From contig CP133961.1 in NCBI GenBank assembly GCA_036251875.1, forward strand, positions 1 to 50,494: a stretch of DNA of 50,494 bases, in the 5' to 3' direction. The position numbers and the translations under genes were made by a program. The DNA comes from Orbaceae bacterium lpD02 (GTDB taxonomy: Bacteria; Pseudomonadota; Gammaproteobacteria; Enterobacterales; Orbaceae). The stretch's first letter is position 1. Each line of letters begins with the position of its first letter. Positions 26,422 through 35,467 of the stretch are shown here, one piece after another. The notes beneath the pieces are model-generated. The model ran no database searches and had not been told where the DNA came from. It saw nothing but the letters and a program-made list of their open reading frames with translations.

Positions 26422-27471
26422 TTAAATAACTCTTGCAGCAAACGATGCGTTAACACGAGATGGAATAACCAAAGGAGCCGATTGCATCATCATAAATTCT
26501 TGAGCAGGGTCATCTTGCGTCCAAATTTTAGGAGCATAAGCCATTGCGCCATAATTGAATTTTGGATCTATAATGCTACCAAACGCACAAAACCCTTCTA
26601 ATTGAGGGCCAGACATTAATAACATGCCGTCTTCTAACATCGGTTTTTCTTTATCATCATCAGGATCAACAAACCAGTCGTTATATAACCATAAATTAAA
26701 CTGCCCCCATTTACCTTTATAAATCCCCCCCACATTGATATTAGTACCAGCATCAACACTATTTGGATAAGAGTTCATGAGTGGATTAACAATCGCAACA
26801 TCACGAATGTCCTTATCTTTTTTGAATGCTTTCCACGCTGATGGAGTAAAAATAATATCTTGAGCGACAACCCCGGATTTTTGCAGCATCAACGTTGCCC
26901 ACTCTTCAATATCCTGAGTCGGTTTAGTGTAATCGCCCGATGGATTAATTGACCACGCACTTGTTCCACTAAGGGTTACAGTTAGATCAGGATCTCGTCC
27001 AAAATTTATAACAGTTTTTTCGAACCCTTCTCCATTAACCGTAATTGTCCCGGTTGCAAGTGCGCTCGCTGCCATCCATTCTAGTCGGCGCTTAATCATA
27101 TCGATTTGGTCTGCCATCTCGATTTGAAGGTTAACCGCACGACGCTGCTCAGGGTTTAATTGACCCATTAAAGCTTCACCAGCTTGACGTTTGATCGGTT
27201 TTAATAAATTAGGTACACGCTTGTCTTTTATATAAGCTGGTTTAAAGGTCTTTGTTTGGTAGCCAAGTCCTTCAACAACTTTTCCTGCAACTAATGGTGA
27301 GCAAAACGGCGCAATTCGGCGTTTGCCTACAATAACATCAATAATAACTTCTTCTGTTTCATGCTCGACTATCGCACCGAAGAAACGGTCAAGTAAAAAA
27401 CACGGGGAAGTAATTAAGCTCCTAACTAACTTAACAAGCTCTGCTGTTGTATAAATATTCAAAATTTCCAT
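26422..27471 (-). CDS. Major capsid protein (lambda gpE family)
   Basis: 349 residues, close to lambda gpE (341). Family segments include DRFFGAIVEHETEEVIIDVI, RVPNLLKPIKRQAGEALMGQ and ALATGTITVNGEGFEKTVIN, and the ending PLVIPSRVNASFAARVI. It assembles the T=7 shell with the decoration and scaffold proteins encoded upstream. Separated from the decoration gene by a terminator-like hairpin. Confidence 0.95.
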   Translation of the reverse strand: MEILNIYTTAELVKLVRSLITSPCFLLDRFFGAIVEHETEEVIIDVIVGKRRIAPFCSPLVAGKVVEGLGYQTKTFKPAYIKDKRVPNLLKPIKRQAGEALMGQLNPEQRRAVNLQIEMADQIDMIKRRLEWMAASALATGTITVNGEGFEKTVINFGRDPDLTVTLSGTSAWSINPSGDYTKPTQDIEEWATLMLQKSGVVAQDIIFTPSAWKAFKKDKDIRDVAIVNPLMNSYPNSVDAGTNINVGGIYKGKWGQFNLWLYNDWFVDPDDDKEKPMLEDGMLLMSGPQLEGFCAFGSIIDPKFNYGAMAYAPKIWTQDDPAQEFMMMQSAPLVIPSRVNASFAARVI

Positions 27472-27486
27472 AAAAAATTCACCTGT

Positions 27487-27509
27487 AAAAAAACCGCTAA
27501 AAGCGGCTT
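27487..27509 (-). terminator. Hairpin terminator between decoration and capsid genes
   Basis: AAGCCGCTTTTAGCGGTT on the minus strand is followed by a T-run. A partial terminator here could lower downstream expression or require antitermination. Confidence 0.7.
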
Positions 27510-27534
27510 GATTGAAATAATAAAAAAATACTAA

Positions 27535-27927
27535 CTATGCGCTAATTGTATCTTTTAAATAGATAGTGGATTTAACCAAAGCTTCAGTTATATCATCAAT
27601 ATTCCAAGAATCATCAATAATAACTGCGCATTTATTAAACTCACCCATTCGATAAATACCACCTTGTTTAGCACCGTCTGTCGTATCAATAACATCAACT
27701 AAAATCGCAACAGGAACTTGGCTGCCGTCGGTTGCGCTTTTAATGCAAGGTAAAAACTCCCCTGATTCATTTCTCCCTAAAATAGTACCTCTCAATAAAA
27801 TTTTTGTTGATTTAGCAATTTGCACGGTACCTGTCACCAATTGAAGTGACCCGGCAATTAAATTATCAGAGACAAATTCATCATGTTGTGCGCCCGGTTG
27901 AAATGAGCCATCAGAATATGTTGTCAT
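27535..27927 (-). CDS. Head decoration protein (lambda gpD-like)
   Basis: 130 residues, with SDGSFQPGAQHDEFVSDNLI, TKILLRGTILGRNESGEF and the C-terminal VKSTIYLKDTI pattern of the decoration family. It stabilises the expanded capsid. Its ATG overlaps the scaffold stop codon (TAATG). Confidence 0.88.
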   Translation of the reverse strand: MTTYSDGSFQPGAQHDEFVSDNLIAGSLQLVTGTVQIAKSTKILLRGTILGRNESGEFLPCIKSATDGSQVPVAILVDVIDTTDGAKQGGIYRMGEFNKCAVIIDDSWNIDDITEALVKSTIYLKDTISA

Positions 27928-28490
27928 TATTTTTTCCCCATTAATGTTAAGTATAAATCTTTAGCTTCATTCGTATCATTTACGCCGCTAGCACTTTTTT
28001 TGCTATCAGCGCCAACAACGTAGTTGCCAACTTGAGCCATTCGCTCGTCAAGTGACTGGCGTGATGACGTGCTAGATGCTGGCATCGACGCAAGAATACC
28101 AACCGCTTCTTTCGCACTTAAATTGGTATTGAAAGCAAGGTGCGCCGCCATGTCAGCTCTACCGGCCGCATGAGGACTTGAGAAAATTTTAGCACAGCGC
28201 TGACGCTCTGCTTTTTTACCTTGCTCTTTTTTATCTTCTTCACCGCCGTCGTCGTTATCGTCGTCACCATCTTCAGTATTTGCTTTTTTAACCTTGCCTT
28301 TACCGCTGTCTCCGTCTCCGTCGTCGTCACCGTCGTCGTCTTCAGTATTTGCTTTTTTACTGTTGCTTTTACCTTTGTTTTTATCATCACCATCATCAGT
28401 ATTTTTAGGATTAGTTTTATCCTCTTCATCTTCTGATGCGCTTGTTGCTTTCTTAGCGTTTCCACCAAGTAAATGTCCAAAACTTAACAT
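27927..28490 (-). CDS. Acidic scaffold-like head assembly protein
   Basis: 187 residues. Residues about 18-90 are extremely rich in D, E, G and K and contain an internal duplication (KKANTED followed by a run of acidic residues, twice). The C-terminal half (RCAKIFSSPHAAGRADMAAH and LSAKEAVGILASMP) resembles the scaffold portion at the C-end of lambda-type gpC/Nu3. Here it is a separate gene that starts on the protease stop codon. Acidic disorder suits a scaffold that is later digested by the protease. Confidence 0.75.
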   Translation of the reverse strand: MLSFGHLLGGNAKKATSASEDEEDKTNPKNTDDGDDKNKGKSNSKKANTEDDDGDDDGDGDSGKGKVKKANTEDGDDDNDDGGEEDKKEQGKKAERQRCAKIFSSPHAAGRADMAAHLAFNTNLSAKEAVGILASMPASSTSSRQSLDERMAQVGNYVVGADSKKSASGVNDTNEAKDLYLTLMGKK

Positions 28491-29356
28491 TAATTTATCT
28501 CCTGTAATAATTTTTGAAATGCTTCATTTGGTGATAACACCGCATCAGCAAGACCGATTGATACTCCGTGATGCCCCATGTAACATCCGGCTTGGGTGCT
28601 AATAACAACATCACAATTCAAATTGCGATTACGAGCAACAGTACCAACAAAAAGTTGGCCGAGTTCATCAATATCGCTTTGAATATTTTTTTTAGCTTGC
28701 TCGCCTAGTTTCTCGTAAGGGTTACCATCCGCTTTGCGATCACCAAAATTAATAATCGTGACGTTAAGCCCATCTTTATTGATCCGCTCTGAATAATCAC
28801 AATGAAGCGTAATTACACCAATCGAGCCGACTCCGCCCGAACGGGGAACAGTAATTTTATCTGCAGCACTGGCAATTGCATAAGCCGCAGAAAAAGCATT
28901 CTCTGAAAGTATGCTCCATACTGGTTTTGTTCCTTTATATGAGTAGATACAATCAACCAAATCAAAACACCCTGCCACCTCTCCGCCGGGTGAATCGATA
29001 TCTAGGCAAATCGCTTTAACGTCTGAATCATGCATGGCATTTAAAAAATTAATACGAATGCCATCGTAGCCCGTCATGCCGCTATAAGGCTCAAGCGTTC
29101 CAAGCTTCTGGACTAAAGTCCCATAAATGGGAATAATCGCTACTCCTTTAATCACTTCATACGGTTTTTTACTGGACCGTGGATCTTCCTCATCGTGTTC
29201 ATCATAATCAAAACTAATAGCCTGATGATTAAGTTGACCAATATTAAATCGCTCACTGAGCGAAGATAAAATCACTTCGGCTTTTTTGGGGTGTATAGCG
29301 AGTGGAACGTTAAGTACCCTTTGTGACAGTATGTGAATCATCTTGTTTTTCATCAT
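28490..29356 (-). CDS. Head maturation protease, S49 family (lambda gpC-like)
   Basis: About 288 residues from ATG at 29356. The ORF extends to an ATT codon at 29365, and ATG 29353 is equally likely. S49 signs include GVAIIPIYGTLVQKL, the oxyanion LDIDSPGGEVAGC, the ENAFSAAYAIASAADKI segment with its probable nucleophile serine, and the FGDRKADGNPYEKL segment with its probable catalytic lysine. It cleaves scaffold and portal during head maturation. It overlaps the end of the portal gene by about 47 bases. Confidence 0.9.
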   Translation of the reverse strand: MMKNKMIHILSQRVLNVPLAIHPKKAEVILSSLSERFNIGQLNHQAISFDYDEHDEEDPRSSKKPYEVIKGVAIIPIYGTLVQKLGTLEPYSGMTGYDGIRINFLNAMHDSDVKAICLDIDSPGGEVAGCFDLVDCIYSYKGTKPVWSILSENAFSAAYAIASAADKITVPRSGGVGSIGVITLHCDYSERINKDGLNVTIINFGDRKADGNPYEKLGEQAKKNIQSDIDELGQLFVGTVARNRNLNCDVVISTQAGCYMGHHGVSIGLADAVLSPNEAFQKLLQEIN

Positions 29357-30938
29357 CTTTCCCAATATTAATTCCCATTATATGAGGAGGGGTTAATCCT
29401 CTTGATTCGAATGCTTCTTTTTCTAGCTGAATCTGGTCAAGTAATTCCAAATAATCCTCACCCACATTTTCAGCAACTTCAATTTCAAGCGTTGAGAGAC
29501 CGTTTTGCATACCAAGAATGGCGCCTTGTTTTTCCTTAACCGGATCAACCCAGCCTTTCCCCGGCCCCATCCATTGTGCACGAGAATAAGCATTACGATT
29601 ATGAGCAAAATGCGGTGCTCCATTAGGTAATGGCAACAGACCGTTCTCGTGAAGTTCTTCAACAAAAGCAGATAATATCGGCTGGGCAAATCCTGTGGCG
29701 AAATCAGACCGTCGTCTTGATAAGGTTTTCCATACTTCAATTAGCGCTGCTCGTGCTGAAGAATAATTAACATCTGACCAGTCTTGCGAAAGCTGCTGAG
29801 ATGATAAACCCATTGCGGATGCGCAATTTCTTAAAACTGTACTTTCAAAATCACGAAAATTACTCACCGGCCGAGCCGCATTAACTGATGTAATTTTCTC
29901 ACCCGGAAACAAAATTGGCATCTTAGCGCCGCTGCTTAAAGATATGCGCCGATCATTATGAAATTCCGCTCGCTCTTTTTGATAAGTGCTAATTTCCCCC
30001 ATGGCCTCTTCAACTAATGTTTGGTCATAAGGCGATTCAATGTACGCACTAAATACCGCATTTAAAATTGATGATTCAAGTTCGCTCTGGTCATACTTTG
30101 TCAGCATTTTCATTCGCTGCAAAATAGGCGTAAAAATTCCCGTTCCTCGATGCTGATCCGTTCTATCCATATCAAAATCATGAATAATGATTGGACGACC
30201 CCATTTTGTTTCACGCGGAATTCGCTGCCATGACATCGCATCAGGCATTGAAAACCAATCGCTTTCATGAGCTTTTCGAATGTGATATGCAACGTGAGCA
30301 CCATCATTATTTATCTCAACACCACCCCGGTATTTTTCGTTATCAAACATATTATCTGGATTACTCAAACGATCGGGATCGATAATTTGAATTGCTGTCG
30401 CATAATAGGCATCATGGTCATTAATTTTATCTAATCGATAATGAAGTAACGCAATACCATCGCCATCGATTAGCTTATGTCTAAATGCTAATCTAAAAAT
30501 TTGCGGTAATGTCAGCTTACGCTGAACATCACAAAAACGCCGAGTATCAAGTGCCCAGCGTCGATAATGAGCCTCAATCGTTTTTTTATACTCATCAGCC
30601 CATTGAATATCAAATCCTTTAATCCCCGTTAATAGCCTTAGTGAACGATAATCAGGTTTTAGAATTGGTCTAAATGTCGCACCGACCGTATTATCTAAAA
30701 TTCGAGTAATACCGCCACTCGCCCACCCGTCATTGCGAACTAAATCTTTAATTCGAGCAGAAATAACACTTCGACTATTGTTAATCTCTAAATCAGGTGA
30801 AAGCGAATAAGGCCGCCAGTTAGCCATCTGATCACTATGACGGTCAGCCGCATCATAAGGCGTACCGGACCCAACTAAAGCCATTGTTTTTTTGGGCTGG
30901 AAAGGTTGGCCATTTACATCTAAAATTTGCACTGTCAT
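29310..30938 (-). CDS. Portal protein (lambda family)
   Basis: 542 residues, close to lambda gpB (533). Family segments are RHSDQMANWRPYSLSPDLEI, RIKDLVRNDGWASGGITRIL, QVIDPDRLSNP-like region and SSQQLSQDWSDVNYSSARAA near residue 400. It forms the dodecameric DNA gate of the capsid. Confidence 0.95.
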   Translation of the reverse strand: MTVQILDVNGQPFQPKKTMALVGSGTPYDAADRHSDQMANWRPYSLSPDLEINNSRSVISARIKDLVRNDGWASGGITRILDNTVGATFRPILKPDYRSLRLLTGIKGFDIQWADEYKKTIEAHYRRWALDTRRFCDVQRKLTLPQIFRLAFRHKLIDGDGIALLHYRLDKINDHDAYYATAIQIIDPDRLSNPDNMFDNEKYRGGVEINNDGAHVAYHIRKAHESDWFSMPDAMSWQRIPRETKWGRPIIIHDFDMDRTDQHRGTGIFTPILQRMKMLTKYDQSELESSILNAVFSAYIESPYDQTLVEEAMGEISTYQKERAEFHNDRRISLSSGAKMPILFPGEKITSVNAARPVSNFRDFESTVLRNCASAMGLSSQQLSQDWSDVNYSSARAALIEVWKTLSRRRSDFATGFAQPILSAFVEELHENGLLPLPNGAPHFAHNRNAYSRAQWMGPGKGWVDPVKEKQGAILGMQNGLSTLEIEVAENVGEDYLELLDQIQLEKEAFESRGLTPPHIMGINIGKDDEKQDDSHTVTKGT

Positions 30939-30940
30939 AA

Positions 30941-31201
30941 TTAATACCTAAATCGCAATGGCCGCCGAGTGGTAGGAACGATACCGAGTTCGGCTTGTAA
31001 CAATTTTATCCAAGCGAATAAATCCGTTGAATTTGCTTGTTGATAAGAAACAGAACGATTGCCATCGCCGAGTGAATAAGAAAGTGACACTGTTTTTTTG
31101 CCCGTCATTAATTGCGCATAAGCAGACTGTGCTTCGCTTAGCATTTTTTTTAATTCTTCTTTTGTTAACCCGACTAAAATGCTTGTACTTAAAGTTACCA
31201 T
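30941..31201 (-). CDS. Head-tail joining protein gpW family
   Basis: 86 residues ending QLLQAELG-like sequence (WIKLLQAELGIVPTTRRPLR) and containing KTVSLSYSLGDGNRSVSYQQ, the gpW signature. It seals the portal once DNA is packaged. AGAGG precedes ATG. It lies between terminase and portal, as in lambda. Confidence 0.9.
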   Translation of the reverse strand: MVTLSTSILVGLTKEELKKMLSEAQSAYAQLMTGKKTVSLSYSLGDGNRSVSYQQANSTDLFAWIKLLQAELGIVPTTRRPLRFRY

Positions 31202-31209
31202 ATATCCTC

Positions 31210-33189
31210 TTATGCAAGTTTTTTGTGGCGGCTTACTTTTTCCACAGGTTGTTCTTCAATAACTACGCCCGGATAGCGATAGTCAACTTTATTACTTTCA
31301 TTATTTGAAGCTGGAACAAGATCAAATTGATTGTCTTTAATTTTTTGAGCTAAATTATTTAATTTAAGCCCGAACTGGAATAACCCACATAGCGCTGCAT
31401 AGGCATAAACACGACAATCCAGTGCTTCATTTGCTCTTCCCGGACGAAGTTCCCAAACACGAAATTTTTGACCGTTCGCACTTTTAACGATTAAACTTTC
31501 AGATAAAAGCTGAGCAAAATAATTAAGGTCACGATCAACAGGAAAATGCATATATCCCGGCGAATCTTCATCTAATTTTGGTGGAGTTAAGTGTAATCGA
31601 TTACGAACAACATCTTTTGCCGCATTTACACCCAATATTATCGGTTTAAACGTCGATTTATTCCGACTGGTTGGACGCTTAGTTGGCCAAACGGGAGAAC
31701 GAGCACCACCACGAGCAGACTCGCCTTTCGTTGCAAAAATACGACGTCCAAGCCGATCCTTACAAAACTCATACACCTTTTGTGTATGATGACCGCCTGA
31801 GTCCATGCATGTGGCCATAATATTAAAACCACGCCCATCAGCCCGACGCCAGATTTGTTTCAAATAAGCATCAAGCCTATCCCACGGTTCGTTTGTTTCA
31901 AGGTCACCTTCGATAACGTCATAAGCTATTGACCAGGACTCTTCATTTTTACCCCAACCGACAATCTCAATTTCAAACCGCCCATCTTGCGTATCGACGC
32001 CGGCCGTAATCACCGCTACATTATCAGGAACCTCAGCCGCATATACTTCACACCGCTCTGCTAGTGACTTTTCGTTAAGTGATTTCTCGCCTTTATCTTC
32101 ATACGTTTCACCAAGAACAAGGTTAATAAATGTTTGTCGTTCAAGCGGATTGTTTTTTACTTCTAACCATTCTTTGACTAAATTCGGCCAAGATGCGTTA
32201 GGAAATAAGCTGTAAGCAGCCCAAATATGAAAACCACGATGGCCATTAAAAGGCCTATCTGACGTTGGCCTCCACTCACAATGCTCTACCATAGATGGTA
32301 GTGAATAGTGCTTAATAACGCATCCGTTATGCCGGCAGGCATAGAAAGTCGTCTCTGGTAAGCCATGGCCATTTTCATCTTTATCCCATTTAATTCCGTA
32401 AGGTGTATTCTCATCCCCCCATTCGAGTATTTGGTATTCACCACAGTGGGGGCAAGGAACAAAACATTTACACTGATCGCTTTTTAGGTATTCGTTTTTT
32501 ATTCGACTAATACCTTCGACTGTTGGTGTTGACCCTTTAATTATTTTTCTATTCCAAAATGTTTCTGTTCGCTTTGTGCCTAGTGCAATCTGATCACCCT
32601 CAACGCCGGCACCCCCAACAGGGTAAGCGTCGATTTCATCAAATAAGGCAAGCCTTACTGTAATTCGACGAAAACCGCCGGGAGAATTAGCACCAACTAA
32701 TGACAAGTTAGCGCCATTGCTAAACGTTTTTTTAAGGATTGTTTGATTGCTCGTCTTGGCTTTTAAGTCACCAGTGATAGCGGCTAATACCGGCGTATCA
32801 CGTAACATAGGCGTAATTTCAGTTTTACTATAATCTTCGGCATCTTCAACGCGTGGCTGAACAACAAGCATTGGAGATGGGTCATGATGGATATGATAAC
32901 CAATCACATGATCCAGAATTTTAGTATAGCCAACACGAGCCGACTTCATCACTGTAACTTCAACAACGGCAGGATCAGTTACGGCATCCATAATGCCGTC
33001 TTGATATTTAAATGATGTAAATCGGCCCGTTTGTGCACTCGTTTCTTTCGATAGAACAGCGTACTTATTAGCCCATTCGCTAAGTGCTAATTGTTCCGGT
33101 GGTTTAACCTCTTGTCTTGCTGCGATTAATCCGTTTTTAAAACTATCAAACGCTGACTGGTCAATTTGAATTTCGCTCACTTCGCTCAT
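31210..33189 (-). CDS. Terminase large subunit (lambda gpA family)
   Basis: 659 residues from ATG at 33189; AAGGAG is 10 bases upstream, and a TTG codon directly before it is not needed. ATPase features are VMKSARVGYTKI (the lambda-type deviant P-loop) and LFDEIDAYPVGGAGVEGDQI. The nuclease region starts GVDTQDGRFEIEIVGWG. It cuts at cos and pumps DNA into heads. Overlaps the small subunit by about 29 bases. Confidence 0.95.
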   Translation of the reverse strand: MSEVSEIQIDQSAFDSFKNGLIAARQEVKPPEQLALSEWANKYAVLSKETSAQTGRFTSFKYQDGIMDAVTDPAVVEVTVMKSARVGYTKILDHVIGYHIHHDPSPMLVVQPRVEDAEDYSKTEITPMLRDTPVLAAITGDLKAKTSNQTILKKTFSNGANLSLVGANSPGGFRRITVRLALFDEIDAYPVGGAGVEGDQIALGTKRTETFWNRKIIKGSTPTVEGISRIKNEYLKSDQCKCFVPCPHCGEYQILEWGDENTPYGIKWDKDENGHGLPETTFYACRHNGCVIKHYSLPSMVEHCEWRPTSDRPFNGHRGFHIWAAYSLFPNASWPNLVKEWLEVKNNPLERQTFINLVLGETYEDKGEKSLNEKSLAERCEVYAAEVPDNVAVITAGVDTQDGRFEIEIVGWGKNEESWSIAYDVIEGDLETNEPWDRLDAYLKQIWRRADGRGFNIMATCMDSGGHHTQKVYEFCKDRLGRRIFATKGESARGGARSPVWPTKRPTSRNKSTFKPIILGVNAAKDVVRNRLHLTPPKLDEDSPGYMHFPVDRDLNYFAQLLSESLIVKSANGQKFRVWELRPGRANEALDCRVYAYAALCGLFQFGLKLNNLAQKIKDNQFDLVPASNNESNKVDYRYPGVVIEEQPVEKVSRHKKLA

Positions 33190-33697
33190 CAAGACTCAGC
33201 TCCTTCATCACCTCACTAATGATATCTTGCAATTTTTCAACAAACTCCTGATCTGTGCATGTTGTTGCCATTATTTTTAATCGAGGTCCTTGCTCTGGTG
33301 CAATGGATATTAATCGTGTTCGCATTCTCGAATATTCATTTTTAACTGCATCGAGCATTTCGCTAAATGGAAGAAGGCGCCCTATTTTCGTCTCATATTC
33401 GACTTTGGATAAAAGTGCTAGGTAGTTTTCTTTCATTCGCCGAGCTTCATCAAAAGTCAAATTGACGCCAGAAGATTCAGTTAACTTTTCAATGAGATCA
33501 TCGTCAATATTGTTACCTTCGTTGTTACCTTTTAACTTGTTACCTTGCTTTGTCTTTTTTAGGTATTGGGTAACATTTTCATCCGATTTTTCAACGTCAA
33601 TTTCTTTACCATTAAAAACTAAAATACCCCTGTTTTTCCAAACGGTTATCGTCTTTCTTGATACTCCTTGATGCCTTGCATAATCTGCTTGATTCAT
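33161..33697 (-). CDS. Terminase small subunit (Nu1-like)
   Basis: 178 residues. A winged helix-turn-helix at the start (YARHQGVSRKTITVWKNRG) recognises cos; the middle helix (NLTFDEARRMKENYLALLSK) probably contacts the large subunit. Placed immediately downstream of the candidate cos site, as lambda Nu1. Confidence 0.88.
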   Translation of the reverse strand: MNQADYARHQGVSRKTITVWKNRGILVFNGKEIDVEKSDENVTQYLKKTKQGNKLKGNNEGNNIDDDLIEKLTESSGVNLTFDEARRMKENYLALLSKVEYETKIGRLLPFSEMLDAVKNEYSRMRTRLISIAPEQGPRLKIMATTCTDQEFVEKLQDIISEVMKELSLDERSERNSN

Positions 33698-33732
33698 GTT
33701 ACCTGTTACCCAAATTTTGAAAATTAATATCT

Positions 33733-33760
33733 AGCCGCGAATCGCGGTGCGCAATCCCCG
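33733..33760. other. cos: Candidate cosN site
   Basis: A GC-rich island in A+T-rich surroundings, with CCGCGA and TCGCGG inverted halves (33735-33747) followed by GTGCGC and CCCCG. On the minus strand it reads CGGGG, then CG-rich bases, then CGCGATTCGC and CTA. The general order and partial symmetry are those of lambda cosN, and it lies 36-63 bases before the small terminase start. Its position also separates the two ends expected of an N15-type virion genome. The cut position is not deduced. Confidence 0.5.
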
Positions 33761-33766
33761 TGATAC

Positions 33767-33802
33767 AAAAAAGTGCTGGGAAGGACCCAAGCCCCACTTT
33801 TT
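33767..33802. terminator. Bidirectional terminator at right end of virion genome
   Basis: Inverted repeat of AAAAAGTG and CACTTTTT with an internal GGG/CCC pairing, with T-runs on both strands. It closes the minus-strand genes of the right arm, between the 33808 gene and cos. Confidence 0.7.
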
Positions 33803-33807
33803 ATAGA

Positions 33808-34461
33808 TTATTTGGCTGTTCTGATTGCTTCACGAATGGAAGACTCTAAATTGGTAGGAAATAATGTGCTAATCATCTTCTCAGCTCTATCCATATAACC
33901 TAGTATAGGTTTAACCTCCAGCGGATCCTCAAAGCTTATTAAAAGTTTTGGATGCGGTTGTTTTTGTCGATCAACTCTCAAGCCATTAGGTGAACGAGCA
34001 GAACGGCCTTTTTTCTTTTTACTCTTCCGAGGCTTTACTCTCTGCCAAACACCAGATATACCACCGACCTCACCAACAAAAGTATCCTTTCGATTAGTAA
34101 GCTGCTTCATTTTAGTACGAGGTAAGTTACCATATTTATTTAAAGTTACATTAATTGGAGCGAGCACAGCTTTACTATTGAGCTTATGTTCACCACCAAA
34201 TTCGAACGGTTTTAAATACTCAGCGGCAATATCTCTTACAAATACTTTCGCAAATAAATTATCTTTTCTAGCAGCAATAGAACCAACTGAATTAACCGTA
34301 AATGGTGTCGGTCGATCAAGTTTTCTTATTAATGCTTTTTTTTGGGCCTGTTCAATGCTCCTAGCTGTTTTAGTTAACGCTAGAGCGGTTGCATAAGGTA
34401 TTTGATTTTGTATTCGTTGAAGCTTACTAGATAACTCTAATAAATCAGACACAATAAACAT
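33808..34461 (-). CDS. Tail completion-like protein (gp10/Z-like)
   Basis: 217 residues. The start LSSKLQRIQNQIPYATALAL plus TKTARSIEQAQKKA, the basic KPRKSKKKKGRSARS tract and a C-terminal helix resemble minor tail protein Z / HK97 gp10-type proteins. It stands on the opposite side of cos from the other structural genes, as the last gene of the right arm, an unusual position. The tail-completion role is inferred from likeness only. Confidence 0.6.
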   Translation of the reverse strand: MFIVSDLLELSSKLQRIQNQIPYATALALTKTARSIEQAQKKALIRKLDRPTPFTVNSVGSIAARKDNLFAKVFVRDIAAEYLKPFEFGGEHKLNSKAVLAPINVTLNKYGNLPRTKMKQLTNRKDTFVGEVGGISGVWQRVKPRKSKKKKGRSARSPNGLRVDRQKQPHPKLLISFEDPLEVKPILGYMDRAEKMISTLFPTNLESSIREAIRTAK

Positions 34462-34534
34462 CTCTCACTGATATAAAAACGGTCACTGCTAATAGCTTCA
34501 CAACTACGCTACCGTTAAATTTAAAATGATTATT

Positions 34535-34819
34535 TTAATTTTGAATCATAATTTTTAAACCCAGTTTATAAGCAATTGCATATTCAGCAGATGCCCCAGC
34601 GCTGGCTTTCCAACCATTTAATAAATAAATAGCGTCAGCACAACGAATCATCGCCATACAAATGTCCATATATTCGCTTTCGCTTAAACCTTTAGGAAGC
34701 TTAGATGGGTTTAAAATAACATTTCCAGAAACTTGATTTAGTTTTTCTTCAGCAACAGTAAATGCTTCCCTATTACCATTTTTATAACCTGATATAGGGC
34801 CAGCTATATAAATCTTCAT
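34535..34819 (-). CDS. DUF4406 / nucleoside deoxyribosyltransferase-like protein
   Basis: 94 residues from ATG at 34819, preceded by AAGGA; an upstream in-frame extension lacks a ribosome binding site. The start MKIYIAGPISGYKNGNREAF and NPSKLPKGLSESEYMDICMA plus DAIYLLNGWKASAGASAEYA fit the DUF4406 fold related to nucleoside 2-deoxyribosyltransferases. Phage copies may act in nucleotide salvage or signalling; the substrate is unknown. Confidence 0.85.
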   Translation of the reverse strand: MKIYIAGPISGYKNGNREAFTVAEEKLNQVSGNVILNPSKLPKGLSESEYMDICMAMIRCADAIYLLNGWKASAGASAEYAIAYKLGLKIMIQN

Positions 34820-35004
34820 TTTTATCCTTAAATGGGACAATGGCCCATACATTAATATTGATTTATAAATACTATTTACATATTTATTCAAAATATAGTA
34901 ATTATAAAAATGCACACTAATTAATCAGGTCTTAATTTGCTTGATAAATATAAGACTAGGATTTTTGATACATGATTTATCAACAGATTTTGTGGACTAA
35001 ATTA

Positions 35005-35376
35005 CTAATTTATTTCGATATCAGGGATAATAACAGATGGTTTAAAAATAACTTTATAATGGTAAATACTAGTTTGATGTCCATCAATTTGTTCAATGAA
35101 AAATGTAACATTATCAGACAATCCTAATAAATGTTTTTTATATTCATTCTTTCCAACTTTACATATAATTCCAAGTGTTTTGTCTGTGCTTGTGTTATCT
35201 TTTGAGCACAGACCTTCAATTGTAAGCATGTAATCATTAGTGATACCATTATAAAATACGATCCTTCTTTGTATTTCAAAATTGTCAGCGGCTGTGCTAA
35301 GGTTCCTAGATGCAACATCGGCGTCATTACAAGCACTTAATAGAATAGTTATTAAAATTAGTATTAAATATCTCAT
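35005..35376 (-). CDS. Phage beta-sandwich lipoprotein
   Basis: 123 residues from ATG at 35376. Signal peptide with lipobox LLSAC (cysteine near residue 16), then the highly characteristic ASRNLSTAADNFEIQRRIVF and FYNGITNDYMLTIEGLCS. This family is widespread next to lysis genes of temperate phages and is usually only called lipoprotein. It should be anchored in the outer membrane; a role in superinfection exclusion or lysis is possible but unproven. Confidence 0.85.
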   Translation of the reverse strand: MRYLILILITILLSACNDADVASRNLSTAADNFEIQRRIVFYNGITNDYMLTIEGLCSKDNTSTDKTLGIICKVGKNEYKKHLLGLSDNVTFFIEQIDGHQTSIYHYKVIFKPSVIIPDIEIN

Positions 35377-35399
35377 ATTATTTCCCATTATTTAAAGAC

Positions 35400-35422
35400 A
35401 AAAAAACCGCACAAGGCGGCTA
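35400..35422 (-). terminator. Possible weak terminator after Rz/Rz1
   Basis: A short CCGC..GCGG stem with a following minus-strand T-run, between Rz and the lipoprotein gene. Confidence 0.5.
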
Positions 35423-35467
35423 TAAAACAACACAGGGCACTAATATTTTATCGAATAACAAATACGA

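Noticed and set aside
28221-28602. Plus-strand ORFs opposite the acidic scaffold gene
   Set aside because: Complement of Asp-rich codons gives false valine/serine-rich frames; no ribosome binding site or domain.
29423-29740. 105-codon ORF inside the portal gene
   Set aside because: Out of frame with a well supported portal protein and lacks a recognisable product.
34833-34847. TGGGACAATGGCCCA as a seventh SopB site
   Set aside because: One base short and the inner arm bases do not match; probably chance.
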